Positions 22,347 through 33,371 of a stretch of 64,000 bases of DNA are shown piece after piece. The DNA lies in NCBI GenBank assembly GCA_022432975.1, contig CM039503.1:49207259-49271258 (forward strand). The letters run 5' to 3'. The notes under the pieces are model-generated. The model worked only from the letters and a program-made list of their open reading frames with translations. It was not told the origin of the DNA and made no database searches. Each line of letters opens with the position of its first letter. Positions within the stretch are counted from its first letter, which is position 1. The position numbers were made by a program, and so were the translations under genes. The stretch is from Begonia masoniana (taxonomy: Eukaryota > Streptophyta > Magnoliopsida > Cucurbitales > Begoniaceae).

Positions 22347-23838
22347 TGTAGGATCGGATTTGTCTAAGAGGGAGGGTGAATTAGACTTTTTAAACTTAAT
22401 TTGTTAATCTAATCAACTTCTCTTTTATGTTCAACTGATAAATTAAATAGCAAATAATCAAACAATAAAGGAGAGAGAGAGAGAGAAATTGATACCACAG
22501 TTTTTACGTGGTTCGGCCAAAATCAGCCTACGTCCACTCTTCAAGGTTTCCCCGTTGAAGATCATTTCCTTCTCCTCGGAGAATAAACAGATCGCACTTC
22601 ACGGGCATCGATCTACAGCCTTTACAAACCGGATTGTTCTTCACGGGTGACAATCCACTACCTTTTACAGAATAATGAATTTGTAGTTTTTCAGTACAGA
22701 CTACTGTCCCTCAAGGATTAAATCTCAAGTTAAGGATTCGAGAGGAGTAGATAAAACTACAGAGTATGAGAAATTCGGCTTGTTAGGGCTCAGAATTGAT
22801 TTTCGCAAAAAGTTATTTCTTCGAGCTTTCTTCTCGTCTTTTATACTCTGTCTGCAATCAGTTCTTGGTCTTTAATGCTCCTTATCCGAATATGGAAGTT
22901 TTATTACCGTTGAAGCAGCATCCGTACAAAGTAGCTAGCCGTTGCTCTCTAGGGTTGCTATTTTCTCGTCGCCATTAATACTCTAGAGTTAAGGCCATGG
23001 ACGACAAACTGTAGCTTCGCGGCATTTTGTTTTTAAATTTGGCGGAAGATACTGTACACCGGATGATGTTGTCTTTGAAATGTTTGAACCACCATCGGAT
23101 GATGCGACTTTAAAAACTTGAACCGTTGTCAGATGATGCGACTTTAAAATGTTGAACCGCCATCGGTATAGGTTGCTTTAAAAAGCTAAACCACCATCGG
23201 CATATGCGACTTAAAAAGCTGAACCGCTATCGGTAGAATTACTCTTTGGAAGACTTTGAAAGGCCAGCAGTATCTGTAGCTTTTTGTCGTTTAGCAATCG
23301 GTATAAGCAATCGGATGATTTACTCTTTGAAAGACTCTGCTTTTGTCGTTTAGCGATCGGTGTAAGCAATCGGATGATTTACTCGCTGAACTACTCCGCT
23401 TTTGTCGTTTAGCGATCGGTGTAAGCAATCGGATGATTTACTCTTTGAACGACTCCGCTTTTGTCGTTTAGCGATCGGTGTATGTAAGCTTTAAACGTCT
23501 CCACTTTTGTCGTTTTGTTGGCGGTGTATGTACTTTTCTTCTTCAATCGGAAGATGTACATTTTGTCGTTTTCCTATCGGTTGAAGTCCTCTTTTCTACT
23601 TCACCGGTGGATGTACATTTTGTTTATCAATTTTCAGCCCTGTTTTATTATTCAGTCCTGTACACTTAACCATATTTGTTAGACTACTAAAATATCCTTT
23701 CCAAGGGCATTTCCAACCGAATAATTTCATATGCATAAACCATTATTCTCATATATTAAACATAATCAAATTACATTCCTGAACATACAAACACATCATC
23801 AAAAACACATTTAGACTTAAACACTATTTAAGTCAACA
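22347..23838 (-). repeat. 3' LTR of the SIRE-like element
   Basis: Runs TGTAGGAT to GTCAACA on the plus strand and matches 33372-34869 along its length with scattered substitutions and a few small indels. It contains a GA microsatellite near 22467-22484 and two tandem-repeat tracts (see 23282-23520). The next bases to the right form the polypurine tract of the minus-strand element. Confidence 0.93.
23282..23520 (-). repeat. 59-bp tandem repeats in the SIRE-like LTR
   Basis: A unit beginning TTTTGTCGTTTAGC and containing GATCGGTGTAAGCAATCGGA recurs with a period of 59 bp (TTGTCG at about 23284, 23343, 23402 and 23461), followed by a degenerate copy. A shorter tract of CCATCGG/GAACCGCC units lies just left (23080-23230). 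The same arrays occur in the other LTR near 34320-34560. Confidence 0.85.
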
Positions 23839-23855
23839 ATCTCCCCCTTTTTGAT
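23839..23855 (-). other. polypurine tract of the SIRE-like element
   Basis: On the minus strand AAAAAGGGGGAGAT directly precedes the LTR at 23838. It would prime plus-strand synthesis. Confidence 0.85.
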
Positions 23856-24119
23856 CATGACAATTTATAAATTTGATTAGTGTTCTCTCGCCCATAATTC
23901 TAGCTCCCCCACAGTATATGCATTCTAACCAATTTCAAACATGCATAATAGTACTGTCATATCCAATCTAAATCAAATACGTTCTCCCCCATTGACATTA
24001 TCAAAAAAAAAAAAAGCAGAGAGACATAAGAAACAATGCATTCAACAATTCAGAGAAACATCAGAGTGCTAAACATGTGAATATCAGAAAAATTGTATAT
24101 ATAAAAAAATATCCCCTAT

Positions 24120-26143
24120 TTACACGAAATCTAAGAAACGCTGCCAAAATGCATAGATAATCCAAGTAGGCACTTCAAGGTGCGGATAGAAATAAGCATC
24201 CACGAGGGCTTGAAATGATTCAAGATCGAGAGGAAGTGGGGCTTGATAGACCACCAGATCCATACATGGAGAGGGTCCTTGATAAACAACCAAGTCCAGG
24301 TAGGATGGTTGCTCTACAGGTGGACCAGCAGGAGAGACATCCATGGGACTGGCTGGTTCTGGTGAAGGCTCGAGAACAGGAGGAGCAGCAACATTATGAA
24401 ATTTCAGTTCAGCCTCCTGAAGATCCAAAGGCATTAGGCGAGCAACTTCAACAACCTCAGGGCTTATGATTGGAGGGATGAGGTCTTCAGAACAAGCCAC
24501 TAGGAAACACAAAGGGCTATTTGGTGCTGGCCGAAGAGCTTCAACATCAGACTGGAGAGACCGAAGATCCCTTGTGAAAATGTTCTTATGTCGATCCAAT
24601 TTATGAGCCAGCAGATCTTGGACAGAATCAATATCCTTACTCAAGTCCAATTTTGTCTGTTTGAGCTTGGCATCGAGAGACACATCAAGATCCTTGCTCA
24701 GGGCCGATTTTATCTGGTTGAGCTTTTCATCGATAGATGCATCAAGCTAGTTCTTAAGAGAACTGAGAGCTGTCCCTAGGCTCTCAATGCTGGACTTCAA
24801 ATCAATGTACTGATCCTCAGTCATTGAAAATCTCCTCTGATAAGTTCGTGGAGTGGCAGGAGCATTGGACGGGAGTGGGGAGGAGACTTGTACTTGAAGA
24901 GTTGGTTGGACTGGAGGAACATGTGGACTTGGAGGAGCATTTGGACTTAGAGGAGTAGTTTGGAGTGTAGGAGCAGTGTGGAGGACTGGAGGAATAGGAG
25001 CTAGAGCAGGCAAAGAAGGCAACACAATAGAAGGTGGAGGAGAAAGAGTACATTCTGGAAATGGAGGAGGCATATTGGATGGAGCTGAGAGTGCCTCAGA
25101 AGAAAGTGCTTGAGAGGAGAGAGCAGGGAGTCTGGGTACTGGAGGAGGAGATTGGAAGCAAAACACCTGAGAGGTGGAAGGTGAATCTCAGGCAGGATAA
25201 GCTTCCTTTTCCCAAGCCTGACAGTCGCTGCCTTAGAAGCTTTCCTCTTAGTTTCATCCAAAAAAAAATCTCTTTTCCTAGTCTTTTTGATCCTCATACG
25301 ATTTAGAGTGGTGGTAGAGTAATAACTGGAAGGTTGCAATCGAAAGGGATCATCTTCCTCAGGAAATTCTACTTCAAACTGCTCAAAGAGTCGCATGAGT
25401 AGGAGATTATAAGGAAGGGAAGAAGCCCTGGAGGAGACACTCTGTACCATCCTCCGTAAAACAATGAAGCTCATATCAAAGGGGGTCTTTTGATAAAGGG
25501 CAAACAGAACAAACAAATCCATACCACTGACTTCATCGTGGTGACCACCCTTAGGAATGATATTGTACTCGATCATCTGGTGTAAAAGTCGAGCCCTGAT
25601 GTTGAGATGCTTGCTCTTTAAGATATCAGGAATGACATTCAGGTCCAAAGCAATAGCCTTCAAAAATTGATGGCCCGCAGGAGAGTTAAGAAAAGGGGGC
25701 TCAAGTCCTGACCCATAAAATTTGGGAAGACTATCTAGGTGAGGACTCCCCAGAAGGGCATTGATGGTTTGAGAGGTAATAACTATGTGTTTTCCATACA
25801 CATAGCTTGAAAGGGTAGAGATATCCGAGGGAAACCTAAGGTTTGCATAAAACATTTTGATCGCCTCAGGATAATAGAAAGATTCGACGTCAAATAATCC
25901 CAGTAATCCAAGATCTGTCAAAGGTTCAACAATATCTAATCCAACTAAATCATCAGGGATAATATCTCTACTGGGAATCAAGGATTTATGTTTGAAATCG
26001 TCATGATACTTGGCTTCAGCAGCCTGATCGTGAAAATATAACGATGGCCAATGGGTTGCACGAGGAAGCTCTCGTGACTGACGGACTGAAATTTTAGCCT
26101 TCTTCTTGGCCGGTTTCGGAACAGCACGGGATGATGAAGCCAT
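24120..26143 (-). pseudogene. envelope-like ORF of the SIRE-like element, frameshifted
   Basis: Downstream of RNase H, an ATG at 26143 opens a frame of over 300 residues. It starts with a basic stretch (PKPAKKKAK), followed by a globular region with motifs such as YYPEAIKMFYANL and NALLGSP. This resembles the family annotated as 'putative plant transposon protein'. Near 25190 the frame changes, giving a long proline/serine-rich stretch (25166-24850) and, after a stop near 24747, a heptad-like coiled-coil stretch (24683-24560) and an acidic, Pro-rich end at 24120. Proline-rich and coiled-coil segments are described for SIRE1 envelope-like proteins. Function as an envelope is unproven in plants. 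Confidence 0.75.
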
Positions 26144-26477
26144 TTGATCGACAAGAGAGTGAAACTCGAGAGAGGAGAAATTTAAGAAGTGAAGGGATGA
26201 CTGGTAGGGCAGAGGCTTTTGAAAGGGCGCGAAAGATGAAGCGTCGCAGACAAACAAGTTGTAAATGCTTGAGGGTTTCGCCTGATAAGAATATATATTT
26301 GAAAATTGGATATCGTTCGATGGATGACACGTGTCAGCAGATTGAAGAATATATCTTCTGATGCCTATCGGTAGATATACATCATCTGATGCCTAATAGA
26401 AGACATACATCTTCCGATGCCTTCAGAGACCAAACTTCTCTATCACTCAAAATTTATCAACAGAAGAAGAATATTAG

Positions 26478-26967
26478 ATTTTCTCAACCCGAATGAGACC
26501 TAGCCTTATTCTAATATTATTGAAGGTCTTTTCATCTAAAGGCTTGGTAAAGATGTCAGCTAATTGATCAACAGAATTAACAAATTCTAAAGAAATATCA
26601 TCTTTTTGAACATGATCTCTCATAAAGTGATATCTGACCTCTATATGCTTAGTTTTAGAATGTTAGATCGGATTTTTGGAAATGTTAATGGCACTTGTTT
26701 TGTCACACCGAATAGGAATCCTATCATAGAAAAGATTATAATCTACTAGAGTTTGCTTCATCCAAAGCATTTGTGCATAACAACTGCCAGCAGCAATATA
26801 TTCACTCTCAGCAGTTGATAATGCAACAGAATTCTGTTTCTCAGAGTACCAAGACACTAGAGATTCTCCTAAAAACTGACAAGTGCCACTAGTGATTTTC
26901 CTATCAACTAGACTTCCAGCATAATCAGAATCAGAGTATCCAACCAGATCAAAAGAGGTGCCCTTCG
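26478..26967 (-). pseudogene. RNase H of the SIRE-like element
   Basis: On the minus strand GTSFDLVGYSDSDYAGS, then KITSGTCQFLGESLVSW, SVALSTAESEYIAAG, then KNPI followed by TAA (26663-26665) where copia elements have Gln (NPIQHSKTKH-type). Coding resumes to a GLIRVEK end near 26480. The 5' side is cut at 26967 by the solo LTR and continues with RT at 29124. Confidence 0.88.
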
Positions 26968-29123
26968 TGTAATACCCGGCTTTACGAGATATTAATATTA
27001 TATTATATGATGGCATTTTTGTAAATATATCAAATTATGTCCGTTTTGTAAAAAAGAAGGCGTTATTAGAATCCTAACAATTAATAGGATTTTAAGAAAT
27101 TTACGAGAATTTTCGGAGTAATAACGCTATATTTTGAGTAATTACGTTTCTCGTAATATAAAAGATGTTTTAGTAAAAATAGTAAACGAGGTCCGATTTG
27201 CAAACGGATAGTTTTAATAAATCTCAAATAATAAGTTGGACTTATTGGTGAAATAAGGAGATTTGGAGAAACCGAATAGTTAGCCAATTAATGAAACGAA
27301 GGACGAAACAAATAGAAAATCAAAGGAAGGGCAAAACGGTAATTTGCCAAACCAAATTATAAAATAACCTAAATCCTTTTCTTCTTCTTCATTTCTCCTC
27401 TGCCGCGTGAAAAACCAGAGAGCGAAGCTCTCTGCCATTCGACGATTCCTCCACGTCGACCTCTGATTCGTGCTCTGATCATCTCGTTTTTTCTGTGTTT
27501 TCTCCTCCTCTCGCAACCCTAGGCGAACGACTCTCGTGGACAGAGTTCGAAGTTCAGCGTGCTCAAGGTAAGTTCTCGTGACTTACTATGGCCGATTGGC
27601 CTACACCATACTTCGATGTCGCGTCGAGGATCTTAGAGTATTGTGTGTTTAAATTGCTTTGGTTGGGTACCTAGGTTAATCGTTTATTAGGTATGTTTTT
27701 ATTCGTCTTGATGGTATGCATGTTGGTTGTTTATTTTATGCTTATAACTGTTCATGCATCACGTATTTTAACTAAGCATGAAAATGAATTTCCGCACGAT
27801 GTTTTCAGAAAACCGATGTGGCCCGAAAGGGGGCTATCGATCTATTGTGTGGACCGATTAAGGGTCTGACCAATACCACATCTCATGTAATGTAATAAAA
27901 TAAGTAATCTGTTATCTGGTCACGCGAGGTGGGGCTCAGGCACGGCTGTACGTTTTGTAAGCGTGTACCCCCCTCCTCTAGCTGGAAAGAGTAGTCCGAC
28001 CGCTGGATGGGCTCTCTCCGGTTAGGGGGATGAGATCTCGGTGATATTCTGTCTGCCACGATCTGTATGTTATGCATGATTTCTGAACTCCATATGCACT
28101 GCATGCATCTGCATTTACGTAGAATTTACTGAGCCTTTAGCTCATAGTGTGTCTGTATGGTGTAGGTGACGTTGTAAGTGACATTGAGCCAGGTGAGGAC
28201 GACGTTCCTCCTCCTGATGTATGATGCAGTTGATGGAGAATGGCCCGTGGGAGTGTGCTGAGCAGTCGGTGCGTTTTGACCCATGGGGATGTATGTACGT
28301 ATTTTGAGAGTACTGGGTTAATATTGGACAAAATATGTGTAAAGTTAGAACATATTAGGATGCTTGGGATTTGGCTAGATGTTAGGTTCATGTTTTGAGG
28401 TTTTAAACGTTATTGAAAACCTGTTTTATAAACTGTGTTTTTATAGTGTTTCATTGGAATTGCTTGGAATTTAAAACAGGAGGATTTGTCGATTTTTAAA
28501 CGTATTCGCGCAGTTCGTGTTTATGAAAGTTTAACGTGCGTTTAGTTCGTTTAATTGGGAGGGATAGAATGTTGGTGTTTGCTCTCTGGAACTTCGGATT
28601 CCAGAGAGCACTTGTAAAAAAAAAAAAAAAGAGAAGAAAGAAAAGTTGAGAGAAAAGAAGGAAGGAATGTGGAAGGCGACTGATCGCCATTGTGAGGGGC
28701 GACTGATCGCCCCTCCATGCCTTGTGTTCGGCGATCGATCTCCTGCATTCTTTGGAAATCGATCGCCCCTCACTTGGTTACACATTGGCGATCGATCTCC
28801 TGCAATTTTGGAGATCGATCGCCCCTCCCATTTAGCAACTCGGCGATCGATCTCCTGAATTTGGAGATCGATCGCCCCTCTCTGTTGGTCGCGGCTTTGA
28901 CACTTCTGCCCTTCCTCTTTAATTGTTTTGTTTTAATTGATTTTAAGTGTTTTATTAATTGTTTTAAATTGTTTAAGTTTATAAATGGTTTTGTTTTAAA
29001 TGGTTTAAAACGTAGACTTCAATTCCAATTCCGGTTTAAATTCCGCTTACAGTTTAATTAAAGTATAAGGATAAAAAAAATTATTATGTACAGGAAAATG
29101 GGTACAGTATTAGGGACGCTACA
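26968..29123 (+). mobile_element. solo LTR, gypsy type, inside the SIRE-like pol
   Basis: The 2,156-bp segment runs TGTAATACCC to GGACGCTACA. The flanks are CTTCG (26963-26967) and CTTCA (29124-29128), a 5-bp duplication with one later change. It shares its start and length-wise content with the LTR at 62509. Core motifs: AAGGTAAGTTCTCGTGAC near 27566, GGCCGATTGGCC at 27590-27601, GGGGCTCAGGCACGGCTGTA near 27932 and TGGTGTAGGTGACG near 28159. It has no coding domain. It splits RT from RNase H. Confidence 0.9.
28730..28876. repeat. three tandem hairpin units with GATCGATC stems
   Basis: The arm GGCGATCGATCTCC recurs at 28730, 28787 and 28842. Each is followed after 7-10 bases by the inverted arm GGAGATCGATCGCC (28810-28823 and 28863-28876 are perfect; 28754-28767 has one mismatch). 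Two perfect 14-bp stems with 9- and 7-base loops result. Each unit is followed by CCTC and spaced 55-57 bp from the next. A degenerate pair (GGCGACTGATCGCC) lies upstream near 28676-28712. Confidence 0.92.
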
Positions 29124-30074
29124 CTTCAGATACCATAATCCTAAGTCATAAGTCTCACTCAAATATTTGAAAATTATTTTAACAGTAGATAAATGAGACT
29201 CCTTAGGAGCAACTTGGAATCTAGCACAAAGACATACACTAAAGAGAATATCTGGCCTACTTACACTCAGATATAATAATGATCCAATCATACCACGATA
29301 CTTTTTAATATCCACACTTACTCCATTTTCATCTTTGTCCAATTTGGTTGTGGTACTCATGGGAGTTCTAGACGATTTAACAGATTCTAGACCAAATTTC
29401 TTTAGGAGCTCCTTAATGTATTTTTTTTTGCAGAAGAAAATGCCATCAGGAGATTGACTGATCTGGAATCCTAAGAAGAATTTTAACTCCCTCATCATAC
29501 TCATTTCAAATTCACTTTGCATAAGGGAGGAAAATTTATTACACACAGTGACATTAGTTGATCCAAAAATAATGTCATCGACATAGATTTGAACTAACAG
29601 AATATCCTCATCATTTTGCATGGTAAATAGAGTTGAATCGGTGTTACCCTTTTTGAAATTTCTTTCCTCAAGGAAATTCTTCAATCTATCATACCAAGCT
29701 CTAGGAGCCTGCTTAAGACCATAAAGAGCTTTCCTTAGTTTGTATACATGGTCGGGTTTATCAAAGGCTTCAAAACCTAAGGGTTGCTCAACATAAACTT
29801 CTTCTGTGATGAAACCATTTAAGAATGCACTCTTTACATCCATTTGAAAGAGTGTGAAGTTCTTGTAGCAAGCAAAAGCTAAGAGCATTCTGATTGACTC
29901 TAGTCTAGCTACAGGGGCAAAGGATTCCTCAAAATCAATATCTTCTTCTTGAGAGTATCCCTTAGCAACTAGTCTAGCCTTATTTCTTACAACAATCCCA
30001 TTTTTATCCAATTTATTCTTGTAAACCCATTTAGTTCCAATAATGGGATGATCCTTAGGCTGTGGAACAAGTTC
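29124..30074 (-). pseudogene. reverse transcriptase of the SIRE-like element
   Basis: On the minus strand: [49 protein letters not shown] and the catalytic YVDDIIFGS, then [19 protein letters not shown]. The frame is open from 30011 to the LTR insertion, but a TGA at 30075-30077 lies where family members have Trp (the W of the VWELVP-type motif). Reading continues beyond the LTR at 26967. Confidence 0.9.
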
Positions 30075-31749
30075 TCATACCTTGCTCCTTTCAAATTGAT
30101 TTAATTCTTCTTGCATAGCCAACATCCAATTATTATCAAACTCGGCCTCTTCAAATTTATTAGGCTCTACTTGAGAAATGAATGCCACATTGGCACAGAG
30201 ATTCCTAAGAGAAGATCTAGTCTTTACAACTAAGGAAGGATCACCTAAGACTTCATCTAAAGGATGATCTTTGACATATTTCCAATCCCTAGGTAGAGTA
30301 GGAATTTCATCCTTGACATGAACAATATCTAAAGAACTTGAAGAAGGTTCTAAGGATTTTTCCTTTTGAAGGTTATCTGTGGGCTTATCTGAGGAGAGGG
30401 AATCTAGATGTTTTTCTAAAGAATCATCCTTATCCACATTGATTGTGAGTTGAGGGGTCTCATCAAAGTTGACATGAACAGATTCCTCTACTACTTGAGT
30501 TCTATTATTGAACACCCTATAGGCCTTACTAGAGAGAGAATAACTAAGAAAAATTCCAAGATCAGATTTGGAATCGAATTTTCCTAAGTTATCCTTAGTG
30601 TTAAGAATGAAGCATTTACTATCGAAGGCTCTAAAGTACTTAACAGAAGGGGTTTTGCCATTCCAAAGCTCATAGGGAGTTTTCTCTAGAATAGGTCTTA
30701 TAGAGACCCGATTAAGCACATAACAAGTTGTTGACACAGCTTCAGCCAGAAATATTTTGGAAGGGTATTTTCATTGAGCATAGTTCGGGCTAGCTCTTGA
30801 AGAAACTTATTCTTCCTCTCAACAACGCTATTTTGCTGAGGGGTTCTAGGGAAGGAAAAGTTGTGCTCAATTCCATATTTGAGACATAAGAGTTCAAATC
30901 TCTCATTTTCAAATTCTCCACCATGATCACTACGAATAGCAACAATGGTGAATTCCTTTTCATTTTGAACTCTTTTCCTAAACTAGAGAAGATATCAAAG
31001 GTCTCATCCTTTGACTTTAGAAAGAACACCCAAGTAAATCTAGAGAAGTCGTCAACAATGACAAAAGCATAGAATTTACCTCCTCAGCTGGCTATATTAG
31101 CAGGACCGAGGAGATCCATGTGAAGAAATTGGAGAGGCTTGGAGGCAGAGATTGCATTCTTCGATGCAAATGAACTTTTGATTTGCTTGCCCATTTGACA
31201 AGTTTCACAGACTTTATCCTTCTCAAATGATATCTTAGGGATCCTTCTAACTAAACTCTCCTTAGTAATCTTAGCTAAGGTATCCATCCCTACGTGTCCT
31301 AATCTCCTATGCCAAATCCAACTATCATTGGAAGAATTAACAGCAAAACATTTCTCATCAACATGCCCAATATCATTCAGATCAATAATATAGACATTTT
31401 CTTTTCTATAGCCTTTAAACAGTACATTGTTATTTGAAATGTCTTTGATCATACAAGCATTTGATTTAAATGTGTCTTTATAGCCTTTGTCACACAATTG
31501 ACTTATGCTAAGCAGATTATGTTTTAACCCTTCTACCAACAAAACATTTTCAATGATAGGATTGGAAGGATTATCTATATTGCCGATGCCAACAATTTTG
31601 CCCTTTTGGTTTCCACTAAAAGTAACGCTTCCTTTCTTCTTGTTGACAACAACAAACTTGGTTGAGTCTCCTGTCATATGCCTCGAGCATCCACTGTCGA
31701 GGTACCATTGATTTTTCCCAGGAGAACAGTCAACCTACAAAACAGAAGA
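30075..31749 (-). pseudogene. protease, pre-integrase and integrase of the SIRE-like element
   Basis: The protease motif (DSGCSRHMTG) lies near 31675-31710, followed by a GAG-pre-integrase zinc domain (WIWHRRLGHV near 31310; CETCQMGKQ near 31190) and the integrase core start LHMDLLGP near 31100. A TGA at 31084-31086 replaces a Trp codon. The core continues to about 30790 with frame changes. The tail (TPYELWNGKTPSVKYFRAF near 30670, then KSDLGIFLSYS and YRVFNNRT) runs to 30075. It would process the polyprotein and integrate the cDNA. Confidence 0.87.
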
Positions 31750-33306
31750 TCAAGTTGTCTTCTTTGGTACCCAAGCCTTTTGGGTCCTAGAGTTAGGTCT
31801 GGTTTCCTTAGGAACCCATTGTACTTTACTACCAGCTTTCATATTGTTTGTTTTTAAAGGGCATACAAAGAATTTATGTCCTACTTCATTACAAGCATGG
31901 CAAACAGTAGATTTAACAAAGAAATTCTTAAAAGCCTTCTTTTTATTAGACTTGTCATAACCTAAACCTGTTCTGTCAAAATTTGCTCTCTGACTACCTA
32001 ATAACATCTTAAATAATTTAGTGCCATTAATAAATTTCAGAATAATATTATTCAAATCTTCGTTTTTGCTTTTAAGCTCATCTATCTCCTTGACTTGCAG
32101 ATTACACTCCTTAGCATACTTTTCTATCAGACTAACATTTTCCTTTTTCAACAGATTATATTTAGCCTTAAGCATACCAAATTGCTTAACTAAATCATTA
32201 AAAGCATCAACCATATCACCATCATCATCAGATTCACTGTCACTTGAGGAAATACTAACCTCATTTTCGTGTGCCATAAAACACAAATTGGCAACCTCCT
32301 CGTCTTCTGAGGAAGTATCACTTTCACTATCGTCCCAGGTAGCATTCATTGCCCTCTTTTTGTATTTCTTGGGATTCTTCTTTGCTTGTGGACACTCGGC
32401 CTTGATGTGTCCAGACTTTCCACATTCATAGCAGGTAATTTCTTTATCCTTTTGAGATTTCTCCCCCTTTGGAAATCTTCTTCCTTGCATTCTTTTTCTG
32501 TGGAGGAATTTGCTGAACCTCCTGGTAATGAGGGCAATGTCCTCATCTTCATCTTCTTCCTCGAATTCTTCTTGTTTACTAGAAGAGGCTTTTAGAGCAA
32601 TATCTTTCCTTTTGATGATCTCCTTTTCCTTGAGATCCTCCTTGTCATTGGCTCTCATGGTTATCTCATAAGTCATTAGAGAGCCAATGAGCTCTTCCAG
32701 TTTGAGAACATTGAGATCACAAGCTTCTTGAATGGCGGTCACTTTTGGTTGCCAGGCTCTTGGTAAGTATCTTAGAATTTTCCTGACAAGTTCTTCATTT
32801 GGATATACTCTACCAAGCACTTTCAAACCATTAGTAATATTAGTGAAACGAGTAAACATAGAACTAATTAATTCATCCTTTAGCATTGAAAAAAGTTCGT
32901 ACTCATGTACAAACATGCTTAATTTACTTTCTTTAACTTGGTTTGTGCCTTCGTGTGTCATCTCTAATAAGTGCCAAATCTCTTGTGCGCTCTCACACCC
33001 TTGTACTCTATTGAATTCATTTCGATTCAGAGCACAGTATAGGGTGTTTATAGCTTTGGCATTGAGACTCAGGTTCCTCTTGTCGGACTCAGTTAATTCA
33101 GAAGGAACCTTAGGAATACTATTTTCATTTTCAGTTTTCATGGCCTTGAACGGGCCATTCTCTATCAGGTTCCAGATCTCATAATCCATGGCTTGAACGA
33201 ATATTCTCATTCTTGCCTTCCAGTACACATAATCACTACCATCAAAAAAATGAGGTCTATTAATGGCTTGACCTTCTACGTGTGTGGAGTTTGTGTTGAA
33301 TGCCAT
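31750..33306 (-). CDS. gag of the SIRE-like element, 518 aa, open
   Basis: The largest open retroelement frame in the window. It starts with ATG at 33306, about 50 bp after the primer site. Residues 15-230 form the copia-type gag domain (HFFDGSDYVYWKARMRIFVQ, EIWHLLEMTHEGT, KILRYLPRAWQPKVTAIQEA). A CCHC knuckle CYECGKSGHIKAEC lies around residue 295. An acidic serine-rich stretch, a coiled-coil stretch (residues 370-430) and a second knuckle, CHACNEVGHKFFVC, near residue 475 follow. A long gag with two knuckles fits SIRE/Maximus. It ends at TAG/TGA-type stop before protease, so pol would need recoding or a separate start. Confidence 0.9.
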   Translation of the reverse strand: MAFNTNSTHVEGQAINRPHFFDGSDYVYWKARMRIFVQAMDYEIWNLIENGPFKAMKTENENSIPKVPSELTESDKRNLSLNAKAINTLYCALNRNEFNRVQGCESAQEIWHLLEMTHEGTNQVKESKLSMFVHEYELFSMLKDELISSMFTRFTNITNGLKVLGRVYPNEELVRKILRYLPRAWQPKVTAIQEACDLNVLKLEELIGSLMTYEITMRANDKEDLKEKEIIKRKDIALKASSSKQEEFEEEDEDEDIALITRRFSKFLHRKRMQGRRFPKGEKSQKDKEITCYECGKSGHIKAECPQAKKNPKKYKKRAMNATWDDSESDTSSEDEEVANLCFMAHENEVSISSSDSESDDDGDMVDAFNDLVKQFGMLKAKYNLLKKENVSLIEKYAKECNLQVKEIDELKSKNEDLNNIILKFINGTKLFKMLLGSQRANFDRTGLGYDKSNKKKAFKNFFVKSTVCHACNEVGHKFFVCPLKTNNMKAGSKVQWVPKETRPNSRTQKAWVPKKTT

Positions 33307-33357
33307 TGAAAATATATCACAGAGTATTTAAGAACAACTTAGACAATGTTTAACCTC

Positions 33358-33369
33358 GCTCTGATACCA
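33358..33369 (-). other. primer-binding site of the SIRE-like element
   Basis: On the minus strand TGGTATCAGAGC, complementary to initiator tRNA-Met, starts two bases after the 5' LTR ends at 33372. Confidence 0.92.
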
Positions 33370-33371
33370 AT

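Noticed and set aside
23282..23520. Regular repeats considered as a CRISPR-like array
   Set aside because: The units are contiguous tandem copies without unique spacers and occur in both LTRs of a plant retrotransposon.
24215..25306. Plus-strand open frames rich in Glu, Gln and Pro
   Set aside because: They are antisense shadows of the proline-rich part of the minus-strand envelope-like ORF.
32021..33184. Plus-strand open frames of up to 150 codons
   Set aside because: They are antisense to the open gag of the SIRE-like element and have hydrophobic, random-looking composition.
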